A stretch of 64,000 bases of DNA from PALSA-911 sp963743035 (GTDB lineage Bacteria; Pseudomonadota; Alphaproteobacteria; Acetobacterales; Acetobacteraceae), in the NCBI GenBank assembly GCA_963743035.1, contig CAVUOB010000018.1:868001-932000 (forward strand), read 5' to 3'. Position 1 is the first letter of the stretch; each line of letters begins with the position of its first letter. The position numbers and the translations under genes are program-made. Of this stretch, positions 52,774 to 60,825 are shown piece after piece. A model generated the notes under the pieces. It worked only from the letters and a program-made list of their open reading frames with translations, did not search any database and was not told the DNA's origin.

Positions 52774-53493
52774 TCAGTACGTTGCGCGGCCGCCGGACAC
52801 GTCGAACACCGCGCCGGTGGAAAAGCTGCATTCCTCGCTGGCCAGCCAGCACACGAGGGCGGCGATCTCGGCGACGTCGCCGAACCTTCCCATCGGGATC
52901 TTCGACAGCATGAAATCGATGAATTCCGGCTTCATCTGCTCGAACAGGGCGGTGCGAACCGCGGCGGGGGTGACGCAGTTCACCCGGATCGGGCTGGTGG
53001 CCAGTTCCTTGCCGAGCGACTTGGTCAGGCCGATCACCGCGGCCTTGGATGCCGAATAGGCGGAGGCGTTGGGGTTGCCCTCCTTGCCGGCGATGGAGGC
53101 GATGTTGACGATCCGGCCATAGCCGCCGCGCAGCATGTGCGGCACCACCGCGCGGTTGCTGTAGAACACGCCGTTGACGTTGATCTCCATCACCTGCTTC
53201 CAGGCCGCCACCGGGTATTCCCATACCGGGCCGTTCGGGCCGGTGATGCCGGCGGAGGCGACCAGGATGTCGATGCCGCCCAGCGCCGCGGCGGTGGCGT
53301 CGGCGGCGCGCTGCACGGCGTCGGGGTCGGTCACGTCCAGCTTTTCGACATGGGCGGCGGTAGCGCCGGCGGGGTTGAGGTCCCAGATCGCGACCGCCGC
53401 ACCCTCGGCCGCCATGCGGGCGGCGATGCCGGCGCCGATGCCCGATGCGCCCCCCGTGATCACTGCCCGCCTGTTCGCGAACCGTCCCGCCAT
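52774..53493 (-). CDS. Short-chain dehydrogenase/reductase
   Basis: A 239-residue classical SDR with TGGASGIGAGIA near residue 13, the ASAG motif near residue 78, catalytic Ser in NIASIAGKEG and the YSASK pair. The C-terminus SEECSFSTGAVFDVSGGRATY is typical. It is the first gene of the minus-strand amidase/Rieske set. In ring-dioxygenase pathways such an enzyme can oxidise a cis-dihydrodiol, but a plain alcohol dehydrogenase role is as likely. It diverges from glpK across 74 bases that should hold both promoters. Confidence 0.82.
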   Translation of the reverse strand: MAGRFANRRAVITGGASGIGAGIAARMAAEGAAVAIWDLNPAGATAAHVEKLDVTDPDAVQRAADATAAALGGIDILVASAGITGPNGPVWEYPVAAWKQVMEINVNGVFYSNRAVVPHMLRGGYGRIVNIASIAGKEGNPNASAYSASKAAVIGLTKSLGKELATSPIRVNCVTPAAVRTALFEQMKPEFIDFMLSKIPMGRFGDVAEIAALVCWLASEECSFSTGAVFDVSGGRATY

Positions 53494-53567
53494 GCTTGTC
53501 TCCTGTGTCGTGACCTGCCCGCATGAGGCAGCAGGACACGGCCGACGACAAGGTGGGGAAAGCAGGA

Positions 53568-55043
53568 ATGTCACGATTTGTGGGTGCAATCGACCAGGGC
53601 ACCACCAGCACACGCTTCATCGTATTCGACCGCGCCGGCGCGACGATCGCCAGCGCGCAGATGGAACACCGGCAGATCTATCCCCGGCCCGGCTGGGTGG
53701 AGCACGACCCGGACGAGATCCTGCGGAACACCCGGACCGTGATCGCCAGGGCGCTGGAGGAAGCGGGCCTGGCGCCGCGCGACCTGGCCGCGGTGGGGAT
53801 CACCAACCAGCGCGAAACCACGCTGCTATGGGACCGCGACGGCGTGCCGGTGCACAACGCGCTGGTCTGGCAGGATACCCGCGTCGATACGCTGGTCGAT
53901 GCCTACATGACCGATGGCGGCCAGGACCGGTTCCGCCGCCAGACCGGCCTGCCGCTGGCGACCTATTTTTCCGCCTTAAAGCTGCGCTGGCTGCTGGACA
54001 ACGTGCCAGGCGCGCGCAAGCGGGCGGAGGCCGGGGAATTGCGGTTCGGCACCGTCGATAGCTGGCTCGCCTGGAACCTGTTCGGCCAACACATCACCGA
54101 CGTGACCAATGCCAGCCGCACCCAGTTGATGAACCTGGCCACGCTCGACTGGGACAACGAGCTGCTGCACGCCTTCGCCATCCCCCGCGCCGTGTTGCCG
54201 CGCATCGTGCCGTCCAGCGCTGTTTACGGGCAGGGGCGGGGCGTGCTGGAAGGCGTCACGATGTCGGGCATCCTCGGCGACCAGCAGGCGGCGCTGGTCG
54301 GTCAGGCCTGCTTCCAGCCGGGGGAGGCGAAGAACACCTACGGCACCGGCTGCTTCCTGTTGATGAATACCGGGGAGAAGCCGGTGGCCTCGGGATCGGG
54401 GCTGCTGACCACGGTTGCCTACCAGTTCGGGACCGAGCCGGCCTGCTACGCGCTGGAGGGCTCGATCGCGGTGACCGGCGCGCTGGTGCAATGGCTGCGC
54501 GACAACCTGAAGATCATCGGCTGCAGCGCGGAGGTCGAGGCGCTGGCGGCCTCGGTTCCCGACAATGGCGATGTGTATGTCGTGCCGGCCTTCTCCGGCC
54601 TGTTCGCGCCCTATTGGCGGGCCGATGCGCGCGGGGTGATCGCGGGACTGACCGGATTCGCCTCCGGCGGCCATATCGCCCGGGCTGCGCTGGAGGCGAC
54701 CGCCTATCAGACCCTGGACGTGCTGAAGGCGATGGAGCGCGACAGCGGCATTCCCATCCGCACGCTGCGCGTGGATGGCGGCATGGTGGTGAACGATCTG
54801 CTGATGCAGTTCCAGAGCGACATCCTGAACGTGCCGGTGGTGCGCCCGAACGGGATCGAGATCACGGCGCTGGGCGCGGCCTATGCCGCCGGGCTGGCGG
54901 TCGGCTACTGGCAGGGGACCGAGGATCTGGTGCGCAACTGGGCAGCCGGGCGAAGCTGGCAGCCGGGGATGGCCGAAGACCGGCGCTCCGCCCTCACGGC
55001 GTCGTGGAAGAAGGCGGTCAGCCGGTGCTTCGATTGGGCGTGA
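53568..55043 (+). CDS. glpK: Glycerol kinase
   Basis: FGGY-family kinase phosphorylating glycerol with ATP. The 491-residue protein starts FVGAIDQGTTSTRFIVFD (phosphate loop) and has the glycerol-kinase signatures GITNQRETTLLWDRDG and ALVWQDTR near residue 85, then GILGDQQAALVGQACFQPGEAKNTYGTGCFLLMNTG near residue 240. The C-terminal RVDGGMVVNDLLMQFQSDIL is also typical. I start at the ATG giving MSRFVGAIDQGTT; an upstream in-frame ATG at 53523 lies in the divergent promoter region. No glycerol facilitator or glpD is next to it. Confidence 0.92.
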   Translation: MSRFVGAIDQGTTSTRFIVFDRAGATIASAQMEHRQIYPRPGWVEHDPDEILRNTRTVIARALEEAGLAPRDLAAVGITNQRETTLLWDRDGVPVHNALVWQDTRVDTLVDAYMTDGGQDRFRRQTGLPLATYFSALKLRWLLDNVPGARKRAEAGELRFGTVDSWLAWNLFGQHITDVTNASRTQLMNLATLDWDNELLHAFAIPRAVLPRIVPSSAVYGQGRGVLEGVTMSGILGDQQAALVGQACFQPGEAKNTYGTGCFLLMNTGEKPVASGSGLLTTVAYQFGTEPACYALEGSIAVTGALVQWLRDNLKIIGCSAEVEALAASVPDNGDVYVVPAFSGLFAPYWRADARGVIAGLTGFASGGHIARAALEATAYQTLDVLKAMERDSGIPIRTLRVDGGMVVNDLLMQFQSDILNVPVVRPNGIEITALGAAYAAGLAVGYWQGTEDLVRNWAAGRSWQPGMAEDRRSALTASWKKAVSRCFDWA

Positions 55044-55053
55044 GGCGGCGCGG

Positions 55054-55434
55054 TCAGGGCCTTTCCACCGCGCCCCCGGCCGCCACCCAGTCCTTGAAGC
55101 CGCCGAGGTTGCGCACGTCCTTGAAGCCGAGATCGAGCAGCGTCTTGCCGGCCAGCGCCGCCCGGCCGCCGGAGCCGCAATACAGGATCACCGGCCGGTC
55201 GGTGCGGAATGCCGGATCATGCGTCGGCGCGTCCGGCGCGGCGCGGAATTCCAGCAGGCCGCGGGAGACGGCGATGGCGCCCTTCACCTTGCCGCTGGCG
55301 GCGATTTCCGCGCCGTCGCGGATATCGACCACCAGCGCGTCATCCGTCGCCATCAGCCTGGCGGCGTCGGCCGGGGCGATATCGGGCACCGAGGCGCGGG
55401 CGGCGGCGAGCATGTCTTTCAGTGTGGTGGCCAT
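55054..55434 (-). CDS. Single-domain rhodanese (sulfurtransferase)
   Basis: A 126-residue rhodanese domain. The active-site loop CGSGGR with the persulfide-forming cysteine is near residue 86, preceded by VVDIRDGAEIAASGKVKGAI. It moves sulfane sulfur between small thiols or proteins. AGAGGAA lies six bases before the start. It comes 57 bases after the hydroxyacid dehydrogenase gene on the same strand and may be the last gene of that operon, though no functional link is obvious. Convergent with glpK. Confidence 0.88.
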   Translation of the reverse strand: MATTLKDMLAAARASVPDIAPADAARLMATDDALVVDIRDGAEIAASGKVKGAIAVSRGLLEFRAAPDAPTHDPAFRTDRPVILYCGSGGRAALAGKTLLDLGFKDVRNLGGFKDWVAAGGAVERP

Positions 55435-55491
55435 GGTGGGTTCCTCTCCCCGGTGGATCTTGGTCGCTTGAGCTAACAACAATAAGCCGCT

Positions 55492-56436
55492 TCACGCGAC
55501 CCGGTGCAGCAGCTGCTCCCCGGCAGCCAACCGCCGGCAGTTCTCGGCGGCGATCGAAAAGCTGCGCGCGAAAGTGCCGGTGGTCAGCCACCCGATATGC
55601 GGCGTCAGCACGACGTTCGGCAGAGCCAATAACGGATCGGCACGGTCGGCCGGCTCGGCGGCGAACACGTCGAGCCCGGCGGCGGCCAGATGCCCGGAAC
55701 GCAGCGCATCCGTCAGCGCCGCCTGATCCACCAGCCCGCCGCGTGCGGTATTGATCAGGATCGCACCCGGCTTCATGTGCGCCAGCGCGTCGCGGCCGAT
55801 CATCCGCTCGGTCGCCGCGTCCAGCGGCACGTGCAGGGAAACGATATCGGCCTCCGCCAGCAGTGCCTCCAGGCTGCGATAAGCGCCGGGCGCGTCGGCA
55901 TGGGGACCGCGCGCGGTGTAGATCACCCGACAGCCGAGCGCGGCCAGCACCGGCGCCAGGGCGCGGGGAATGGCGCCATAGCCGACCAGGCCGACGGTCC
56001 TGCCGCCGAGTTCGCCGAGGCCGTCCTGCATGGCGGGATCGAGAGTCCAGCCCCGTCCGGCACGCGTGGCGGCGTCGAAGGCGGGCAGGCGGCGCAGGGC
56101 GGACAGCATCAGCGCCAGTGCCAGCTCCGCCACCGCGCGCGCGTTGGTGCCGGGCAGGTTGCAGACCGCGATGGCGCGGGCCCGGGCGGCGTCGAGATCG
56201 ATCGTGTTCACCCCGACGCCGATCTTCTGGATCAGCCGCAGCTTCGGCGCCACGGCGATCATCGCCGCCGTGCACGGCTTCAGCACGTGCCACAGCACCT
56301 CCGCGCCCGGCATCGCCGCCAACAGCGCGGCGTCGTCGTCCTCCGGCACGATGACGACATCGAGCCCCCGCGCCTGCTGTGCCGCGAGCTGGGCTGCGAG
56401 CTCCGCACCGGCAGCGAAATGGAAGACGATCTTCAT
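55492..56436 (-). CDS. D-2-hydroxyacid dehydrogenase family protein
   Basis: A 314-residue NAD-dependent 2-hydroxyacid dehydrogenase. The nucleotide-binding loop is VGLVGYGAIPRALAPVLAALG near residue 148 (the third Gly of GxGxxG is Pro here). The catalytic Arg is in NTARGGLVDQAAL near residue 228, Glu in FAAEPADRADPLL near 255, and His in LTPHIGW near 277. The family interconverts 2-keto and D-2-hydroxy acids such as glycerate or phosphoglycerate. The start overlaps the stop of the enolase-like gene (ATGA), implying coupled translation and a shared pathway. Confidence 0.85.
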   Translation of the reverse strand: MKIVFHFAAGAELAAQLAAQQARGLDVVIVPEDDDAALLAAMPGAEVLWHVLKPCTAAMIAVAPKLRLIQKIGVGVNTIDLDAARARAIAVCNLPGTNARAVAELALALMLSALRRLPAFDAATRAGRGWTLDPAMQDGLGELGGRTVGLVGYGAIPRALAPVLAALGCRVIYTARGPHADAPGAYRSLEALLAEADIVSLHVPLDAATERMIGRDALAHMKPGAILINTARGGLVDQAALTDALRSGHLAAAGLDVFAAEPADRADPLLALPNVVLTPHIGWLTTGTFARSFSIAAENCRRLAAGEQLLHRVA

Positions 56437-57734
56437 GCGGGCGAGCGGCCGAACGCCGTGCCGCCCGCGAAGCGGGCCCGCTGGCCGAGGCATTCCTCGA
56501 TCCGCAAGGCCTCGTTCCATTTCGCCATGCGCTCGCTGCGGGAAAAACTGCCCACCTTGAACTGGCCGACGCCCCAGCCGACCGCGAGATGGATGATCGT
56601 GGTGTCCTCGGTCTCTCCGGACCGGGCACTGATGATGGCGGCGTAGCCGGCCGCCTTCGCCGCGTCCCAGGCGGCCAGCGTTTCGCTGATGGTGCCGCGC
56701 TGGTTCGGCTTCAGTAACACCGTGTTGGCGGCGCCTGCGGCGGCGGCCTGCTCGACGCGGGCGGCCTCGGTGACCAGGAAATCGTCGCCGACGATCTGCA
56801 GCCGGTGGCCATAGGCCTTGGTGAAGGCAACGAACCCGGCAAAATCGTCCTCGGCCAGCGGATCCTCGATGGAGACGATGGGATAGCGGTCGATCCACTG
56901 GCCGAGCATGCGGATCATGCCGTCGCTGTCGAGTTCCCGGCCTTCCAGCCCCAGCCGGTACTTGCCGCCGCGGCCGAATTCAGAGGCGGCGATATCGAGC
57001 GCGATGGCGACCTGTTCGCCCGGCTTGAAGCCGGCGCGCTCGATGGCACGGACCAGCATTTCCAGCGCCTGTTCGTTGGCGGTAAAGTCGGGCCACCAAC
57101 CGCCCTCGTCGGCAACCCCCGCCAGCTTGCCGGCGTCTTTCATCAAACTGCCGGCGGCGCGGTAAACCTCGGCGGTCCAGTCCAGCGCCTCGGCGAAGTT
57201 CTTCGCGGCCGGGCAGACAATCAAAAAATCCTGGATGTCCACGCGCCTTCCGGCATGCGCGCCGCCGCCGAAAATCTGGATCTGCGGCAGCGGCAGCGTG
57301 CAGGCGTCCTCGCCGCCGAGATAGTGGAACAGCGGCTGTCCGGCGGCGGCGGCGGCGGCGTGCAGCGCGGCCATGGACACCGCCAGCACGGCGTTGCCGC
57401 CGAGGCGGGACTTGTTCGGGGTGCCGTCCAGCGTAATCAGCGTATCGTCCAGCTCGGCCTGGTCGGCGGCGTCCATGCCGCAGGCGGCGTCGGCCAACTC
57501 GCCATTGATGTTGGCGACCGCGCGGGTGACGTCGTAGCCGCCGAACGCCTCGCCGCCGTCGCGTAGATCGATGGCCTCGCCCGAGCCGGTGGAGGCGCCG
57601 GCCGGGGCCATGGCGCGGCCGACCGCGCCGCCTTCCAGCAGCACCTCGGCCTCCACCGTCGGCCGGCCGCGACTGTCCCAGACGCGCCGGCCATGCACGA
57701 AGGCGATGCGGGTTCCGGTCATTTGGCCACTCAT
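56433..57734 (-). CDS. Enolase-like protein with altered active site
   Basis: Overall fold and length (433 residues) are those of enolase, which dehydrates 2-phosphoglycerate. Retained positions are His160 in GGGAHAG, Glu210 in VADEGGW, metal ligands Asp247, Glu290 and Asp317 (ALDIAASEF, SIEDPLAEDD, VGDDFLVT), Lys342 in LLKPNQRG, Arg371-Ser372 and Lys393. Changed positions are Asp169 in VDIQDFLI, where enolases have Glu, and Ala370 in ISARSGETED, where enolases have His. STGSREA of the flexible loop is STGSGEA. The gene overlaps a kinase upstream and a hydroxyacid dehydrogenase downstream by ATGA. I infer a paralogue with a different or modified substrate; the housekeeping enolase is expected elsewhere. 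Confidence 0.85.
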   Translation of the reverse strand: MSGQMTGTRIAFVHGRRVWDSRGRPTVEAEVLLEGGAVGRAMAPAGASTGSGEAIDLRDGGEAFGGYDVTRAVANINGELADAACGMDAADQAELDDTLITLDGTPNKSRLGGNAVLAVSMAALHAAAAAAGQPLFHYLGGEDACTLPLPQIQIFGGGAHAGRRVDIQDFLIVCPAAKNFAEALDWTAEVYRAAGSLMKDAGKLAGVADEGGWWPDFTANEQALEMLVRAIERAGFKPGEQVAIALDIAASEFGRGGKYRLGLEGRELDSDGMIRMLGQWIDRYPIVSIEDPLAEDDFAGFVAFTKAYGHRLQIVGDDFLVTEAARVEQAAAAGAANTVLLKPNQRGTISETLAAWDAAKAAGYAAIISARSGETEDTTIIHLAVGWGVGQFKVGSFSRSERMAKWNEALRIEECLGQRARFAGGTAFGRSPA

Positions 57735-58756
57735 CGGGAGAGTTCCTCGTTCCAGGCTTGGCGGACCCCAAGGAGATGGTCCACGGGGTTGGCGAGCAGG
57801 GCGCGGGCGACCCGGCGCACGCGATCCTTGTCGGTCTCGGCGGTGATGTACTCGACCGGCGACTTGCCATCCACCCGTGCCAGCAACAGCCCGGCCAGCA
57901 GATGGGCGGCGCGGGCTTCCAGCGCTGCGCTGTCCTCCCAGTTCACGCCGGCGAGGTAGGCTGCCGCCAGCGCGTCGAAGCAGGCCAGGAAGCCCGACCG
58001 GGCCGTGGGAGTCCACAGGCATTTCAGCAATAGATGGTTGAGGCAGAAGGCGAGGTCGAAGGCCGGGTCGCCCCACCAGGCGCATTCGGCGTCCAGGAAC
58101 ACCGGGCCGCGTGCGCCATGCAGGATGTTCTTCGGACTGACATCGCCATGCACCAGTGCCCGCCTGGTGGCGCGCGTGGTGTCCACCAGCGCGTGCAGCG
58201 CCGCGGCGCGGTCCGGATGGGCGTGGGCGGTGGCGACGAGGTAGGGTTCCAGCCGGATGTCGTTGAAGATGTCGTCGGTCGGGAACTCGCCGGCGACGGC
58301 CGGGTCGGCGGCGGTGGCGGCGTGGATGCGGGCGAGCGTGGCGGCGACCGCGGCGGCGAAGGCGGGTTCGGCGATGCCGTCGCGCAGCTCCGATTTCCAC
58401 AGCCGGTACTCGCCTTCCGGCAGATAGGCCATCGCCAGCGCCCCTGCCGCATCGTCCTGGCCTAGCAGCGCCGGGACCGCGCCCGGCACGGCGGCGGCGG
58501 CGCGGCGCATCCAGCGCGCCTCGTACAGGTTGCGGGAAACCGGCGCCCGCCAATCCACGGTCACCCGCAGCTTCGCCAAGGCGCGCTTCACGCAGACCGG
58601 CCCGTCCGGCAGGTCGATCCGCCAGATATCGGAGGAAACCCCGCCGGTAAGCGCCTCGCCGGTCACGCCCAGGCCCTGCGCTGCCATATCCGGCTGCATC
58701 AGGCCCATGCGGACCAAGCTGTCGAGAATGTCCTGCGGCGGGGAGGGGGGAAACAT
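57731..58756 (-). CDS. APH-family phosphotransferase (small-molecule kinase)
   Basis: A 341-residue kinase-fold protein of the aminoglycoside/choline/homoserine kinase group. The catalytic loop is LVHGDVSPKNILHG near residue 205 and the metal-binding Asp is in FLDAECAWWGDPAFDLAFCLNHLLLK just after. Lys in GPVCVKRALAKL near residue 50 fits the nucleotide-binding strand. The start with AGGA about seven bases upstream gives MFPPSPPQDILD. The stop overlaps the enolase-like start as ATGA, so this kinase probably makes the phosphorylated substrate for the next enzyme; that is inference from coupling. Antibiotic resistance is unlikely in this context. Confidence 0.8.
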   Translation of the reverse strand: MFPPSPPQDILDSLVRMGLMQPDMAAQGLGVTGEALTGGVSSDIWRIDLPDGPVCVKRALAKLRVTVDWRAPVSRNLYEARWMRRAAAAVPGAVPALLGQDDAAGALAMAYLPEGEYRLWKSELRDGIAEPAFAAAVAATLARIHAATAADPAVAGEFPTDDIFNDIRLEPYLVATAHAHPDRAAALHALVDTTRATRRALVHGDVSPKNILHGARGPVFLDAECAWWGDPAFDLAFCLNHLLLKCLWTPTARSGFLACFDALAAAYLAGVNWEDSAALEARAAHLLAGLLLARVDGKSPVEYITAETDKDRVRRVARALLANPVDHLLGVRQAWNEELSR

Positions 58757-58873
58757 GGCGCCATCCTGTCCCGCCGCGGCGCAGGCGGCAACCAACCCGC
58801 TGCGACAGGCGAAATGGCACGGATCGGCGCGGTCTTTACGGTTTCTCAGTCTCGCGCCGTCCAGCATGCGGGC

Positions 58874-59260
58874 ATGGACATCAGCACGCCGCCTGCGCCC
58901 GACCCTGACTTTGCCGCCCGTCTCCGGGCCCGTGTGCCGGCGGACGTGGCGGCCAGTTTCACGCCGGATCAGTTGGCGGCGATGCAGCGCGCCTTCGGCA
59001 CGCGCTATGCCATGGAGCATGCGGTGGATGTGCGGCGCACCGTGACGCTGCCCTGGGGCCGGTTCTACCTGGTCCTGCTGTTCGGTCGGGACCGGCGCCG
59101 TGACGACCGCAGCGGCGATCGGCGAGGCTGGAACCGGCTCGCCCAGGGCCTACTCACCCGGAACCGGCTCACCCGGGACCGATGCGCCATGGCCCTGTGC
59201 GGCTGGCTGGCGCTGGCCGGGGCGGCGCTGTCCGCGGCCATCGCCCTGTTTGCCGCCTGA
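58874..59260 (+). CDS. Hypothetical protein with C-terminal membrane helix
   Basis: I do not recognise this 128-residue protein. It has a Pro-rich start, then LRARVPADVAASFTPDQLAAMQRAFGTRYAMEHAVDVRRTVTLPWGRFYLVLLFGRDRR, a strongly basic region with two NRL(A/T)-type repeats (NRLAQGLLTRNRLTRD), and a C-terminal membrane helix CAMALCGWLALAGAALSAAIALFAA. This suggests a tail-anchored inner-membrane protein with a soluble N-terminal domain. It diverges from the kinase gene and precedes arfB on the same strand. Confidence 0.6.
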   Translation: MDISTPPAPDPDFAARLRARVPADVAASFTPDQLAAMQRAFGTRYAMEHAVDVRRTVTLPWGRFYLVLLFGRDRRRDDRSGDRRGWNRLAQGLLTRNRLTRDRCAMALCGWLALAGAALSAAIALFAA

Positions 59261-59332
59261 TCAGGTTCGCGCATCGTTGCCCCGGCCACCGCCGCGCCCT
59301 AACCTGTGGCCTTGCCCCGCTCTGACCCAGTC

Positions 59333-59752
59333 ATGATCCGCGTCTCCGACACGACCTCGATCGATCCGCGCGATATCGAGGAAAGCTTCGTCCGCGCCTC
59401 CGGTCCCGGCGGGCAGAACGTCAACAAGGTCTCCACCGCCGTGCAGCTGCGCTTCAACCTGGCGCAAGCCGCGATGCCCGACGACGTGCGCGCCCGGCTC
59501 GTGCGCCTGGCCGGCAAGCGGCTGAGCCAGGACGGCGTGCTGCTGATCACCGCCCAGCGCCATCGCACCCAGGACCGCAACCGGACCGAGGCGCTGCAGG
59601 CGCTGGTCGATCTGGTCCGCCGCGCCACGGTCCGGCCGGTCAAGCGGGTGAAGACCCGCCCGACCCTGGCCTCCAAGCAGCGCCGGGTGGAAGCCAAGAC
59701 CCATCGCGGCGCCATCAAGCGCGGCCGGGCGACGCCCGACCGCGATGCCTGA
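59333..59752 (+). CDS. arfB: Peptidyl-tRNA hydrolase ArfB (ribosome rescue factor)
   Basis: ArfB releases peptides from stalled non-stop ribosomes. The catalytic GGQ is in VRASGPGGQNVNKVSTAVQLRF near residue 26. The C-terminal tail is rich in Lys and Arg (RVKTRPTLASKQRRVEAKTHRGAIKRGRA), as needed to enter the empty mRNA channel. The 139-residue length is typical when translation starts at this ATG. An in-frame start 27 bases earlier would add nine residues. Confidence 0.93.
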   Translation: MIRVSDTTSIDPRDIEESFVRASGPGGQNVNKVSTAVQLRFNLAQAAMPDDVRARLVRLAGKRLSQDGVLLITAQRHRTQDRNRTEALQALVDLVRRATVRPVKRVKTRPTLASKQRRVEAKTHRGAIKRGRATPDRDA

Positions 59753-59794
59753 ACGCGGGCGGGCAAACCGGCGGCCGACCGAGGGCCGCGTGCA

Positions 59795-60526
59795 TCATTT
59801 CACCAGAGCGCGGGCGATCAGCAGGACCGCCAGCGTACTGAGCACCGCCAGCGCGACCGGGCGGTGCAGCTTCGGGCTGGACCGGCGAAAGCCGATGACG
59901 CCGAGGCGGGAGCCGACCAACAGTCCCGGCAGTCCCGCCAGCGACAGGAGGATCGCGTCCCATTGCACCAGGCCGCGCAGCAGCAGCGCGATCAACCCGG
60001 CGAGCCCCGTGGCGGCGAACACGACGATGATCGAGGACCGCGCTACCAGCCCCACCTGCGGCATCGCCAGGAAATAGGCGACGATCGGCGGTCCGGGCAT
60101 CGCCGCCAGGCCGTTGGCGACGCCGGAGACCGCGCCCACCGCCCAGGCCAGCCCAAGCGGCGGCCTGGCGGGCAGGCGCAGGCCGGAGCCGAGCAGTACG
60201 ACCGAGGCGCCGATCATCAGGCCGATCGCCAGCCGGACCCGGTCGGGCGGCAGGCTTGTCAGCAGCAGGATGCCGAGCGGCGTGCCAATCACCAGCCCGG
60301 CGATGATCCAGCGCGTGCTGCGCCAGTCGCAGGCGTGCCAGGAACCGCGCAGGTCCGAGAACGCAGCGATCGCCTGCAGCAGCACCACGACCGGCACCAC
60401 GCGGGCCGGGGGCAGCGACAGGGTGAGCAGCGGCACCGCCGCCAGGGCAAAGCCGAAGCCGGTGAAGCCACGCAGCAGGGCGGCGAGAAAGATCCCCGAC
60501 GCGACGAAAATGGCGGTCCAAAGCAT
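59795..60526 (-). CDS. TauE/SafE-family membrane permease
   Basis: A polytopic 243-residue protein with about eight hydrophobic segments in two related halves. Each half opens with a glycine-rich helix: GFTGFGFALAAVPLL and VGAVSGVANGLAAMPGPPIVAYFLA. TauE/SafE members are proposed exporters of sulfite, sulfonates or other anions; the substrate here is unknown. The gene converges with arfB. Upstream, arms CCGGCC (60567-60572) and GGCCGG (60579-60584) form a small hairpin. Confidence 0.82.
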   Translation of the reverse strand: MLWTAIFVASGIFLAALLRGFTGFGFALAAVPLLTLSLPPARVVPVVVLLQAIAAFSDLRGSWHACDWRSTRWIIAGLVIGTPLGILLLTSLPPDRVRLAIGLMIGASVVLLGSGLRLPARPPLGLAWAVGAVSGVANGLAAMPGPPIVAYFLAMPQVGLVARSSIIVVFAATGLAGLIALLLRGLVQWDAILLSLAGLPGLLVGSRLGVIGFRRSSPKLHRPVALAVLSTLAVLLIARALVK

Positions 60527-60825
60527 GCCAAATAGCCTGCCCGAGGCCGCTGCGTGGCGCCAGTGACCGGCCCTTTGCGGCCGGCGGATGGACCGCCCCT
60601 CGTATTCGTGAAGGTCGTCAGGGGTTGCCAAGCCGGGCCCGGATGAAGATAATCCGCCTAATGAACAGGAATCTGAACGCCGGTGCCCAAAGCAGGCACC
60701 GACCAGACGGGTGTTTCAAGCGATATCCGTCTGAAGAAACCGATCATTTCGCCCCGGATAGGGATGGCTCAATTGGCCATTATTCAACCTCCCGGTGGTC
60801 GGTATTGTCTTTTAAACTCTGTTGG
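60527..60825. other. Intergenic region between divergent permease and RlpA-like genes
   Basis: About 300 bases without a gene I can support with confidence. An in-frame extension of the RlpA-like gene is open back to 60625 but is compositionally AT-richer and unlike coding DNA here. The segment 60720-60800 is AT-rich and likely carries the promoter for the RlpA-like gene. Confidence 0.35.

Noticed and set aside
57731..58756. Aminoglycoside resistance gene
   Set aside because: Only the general kinase-fold motifs match. Overlap with a metabolic gene favours a small-molecule kinase.
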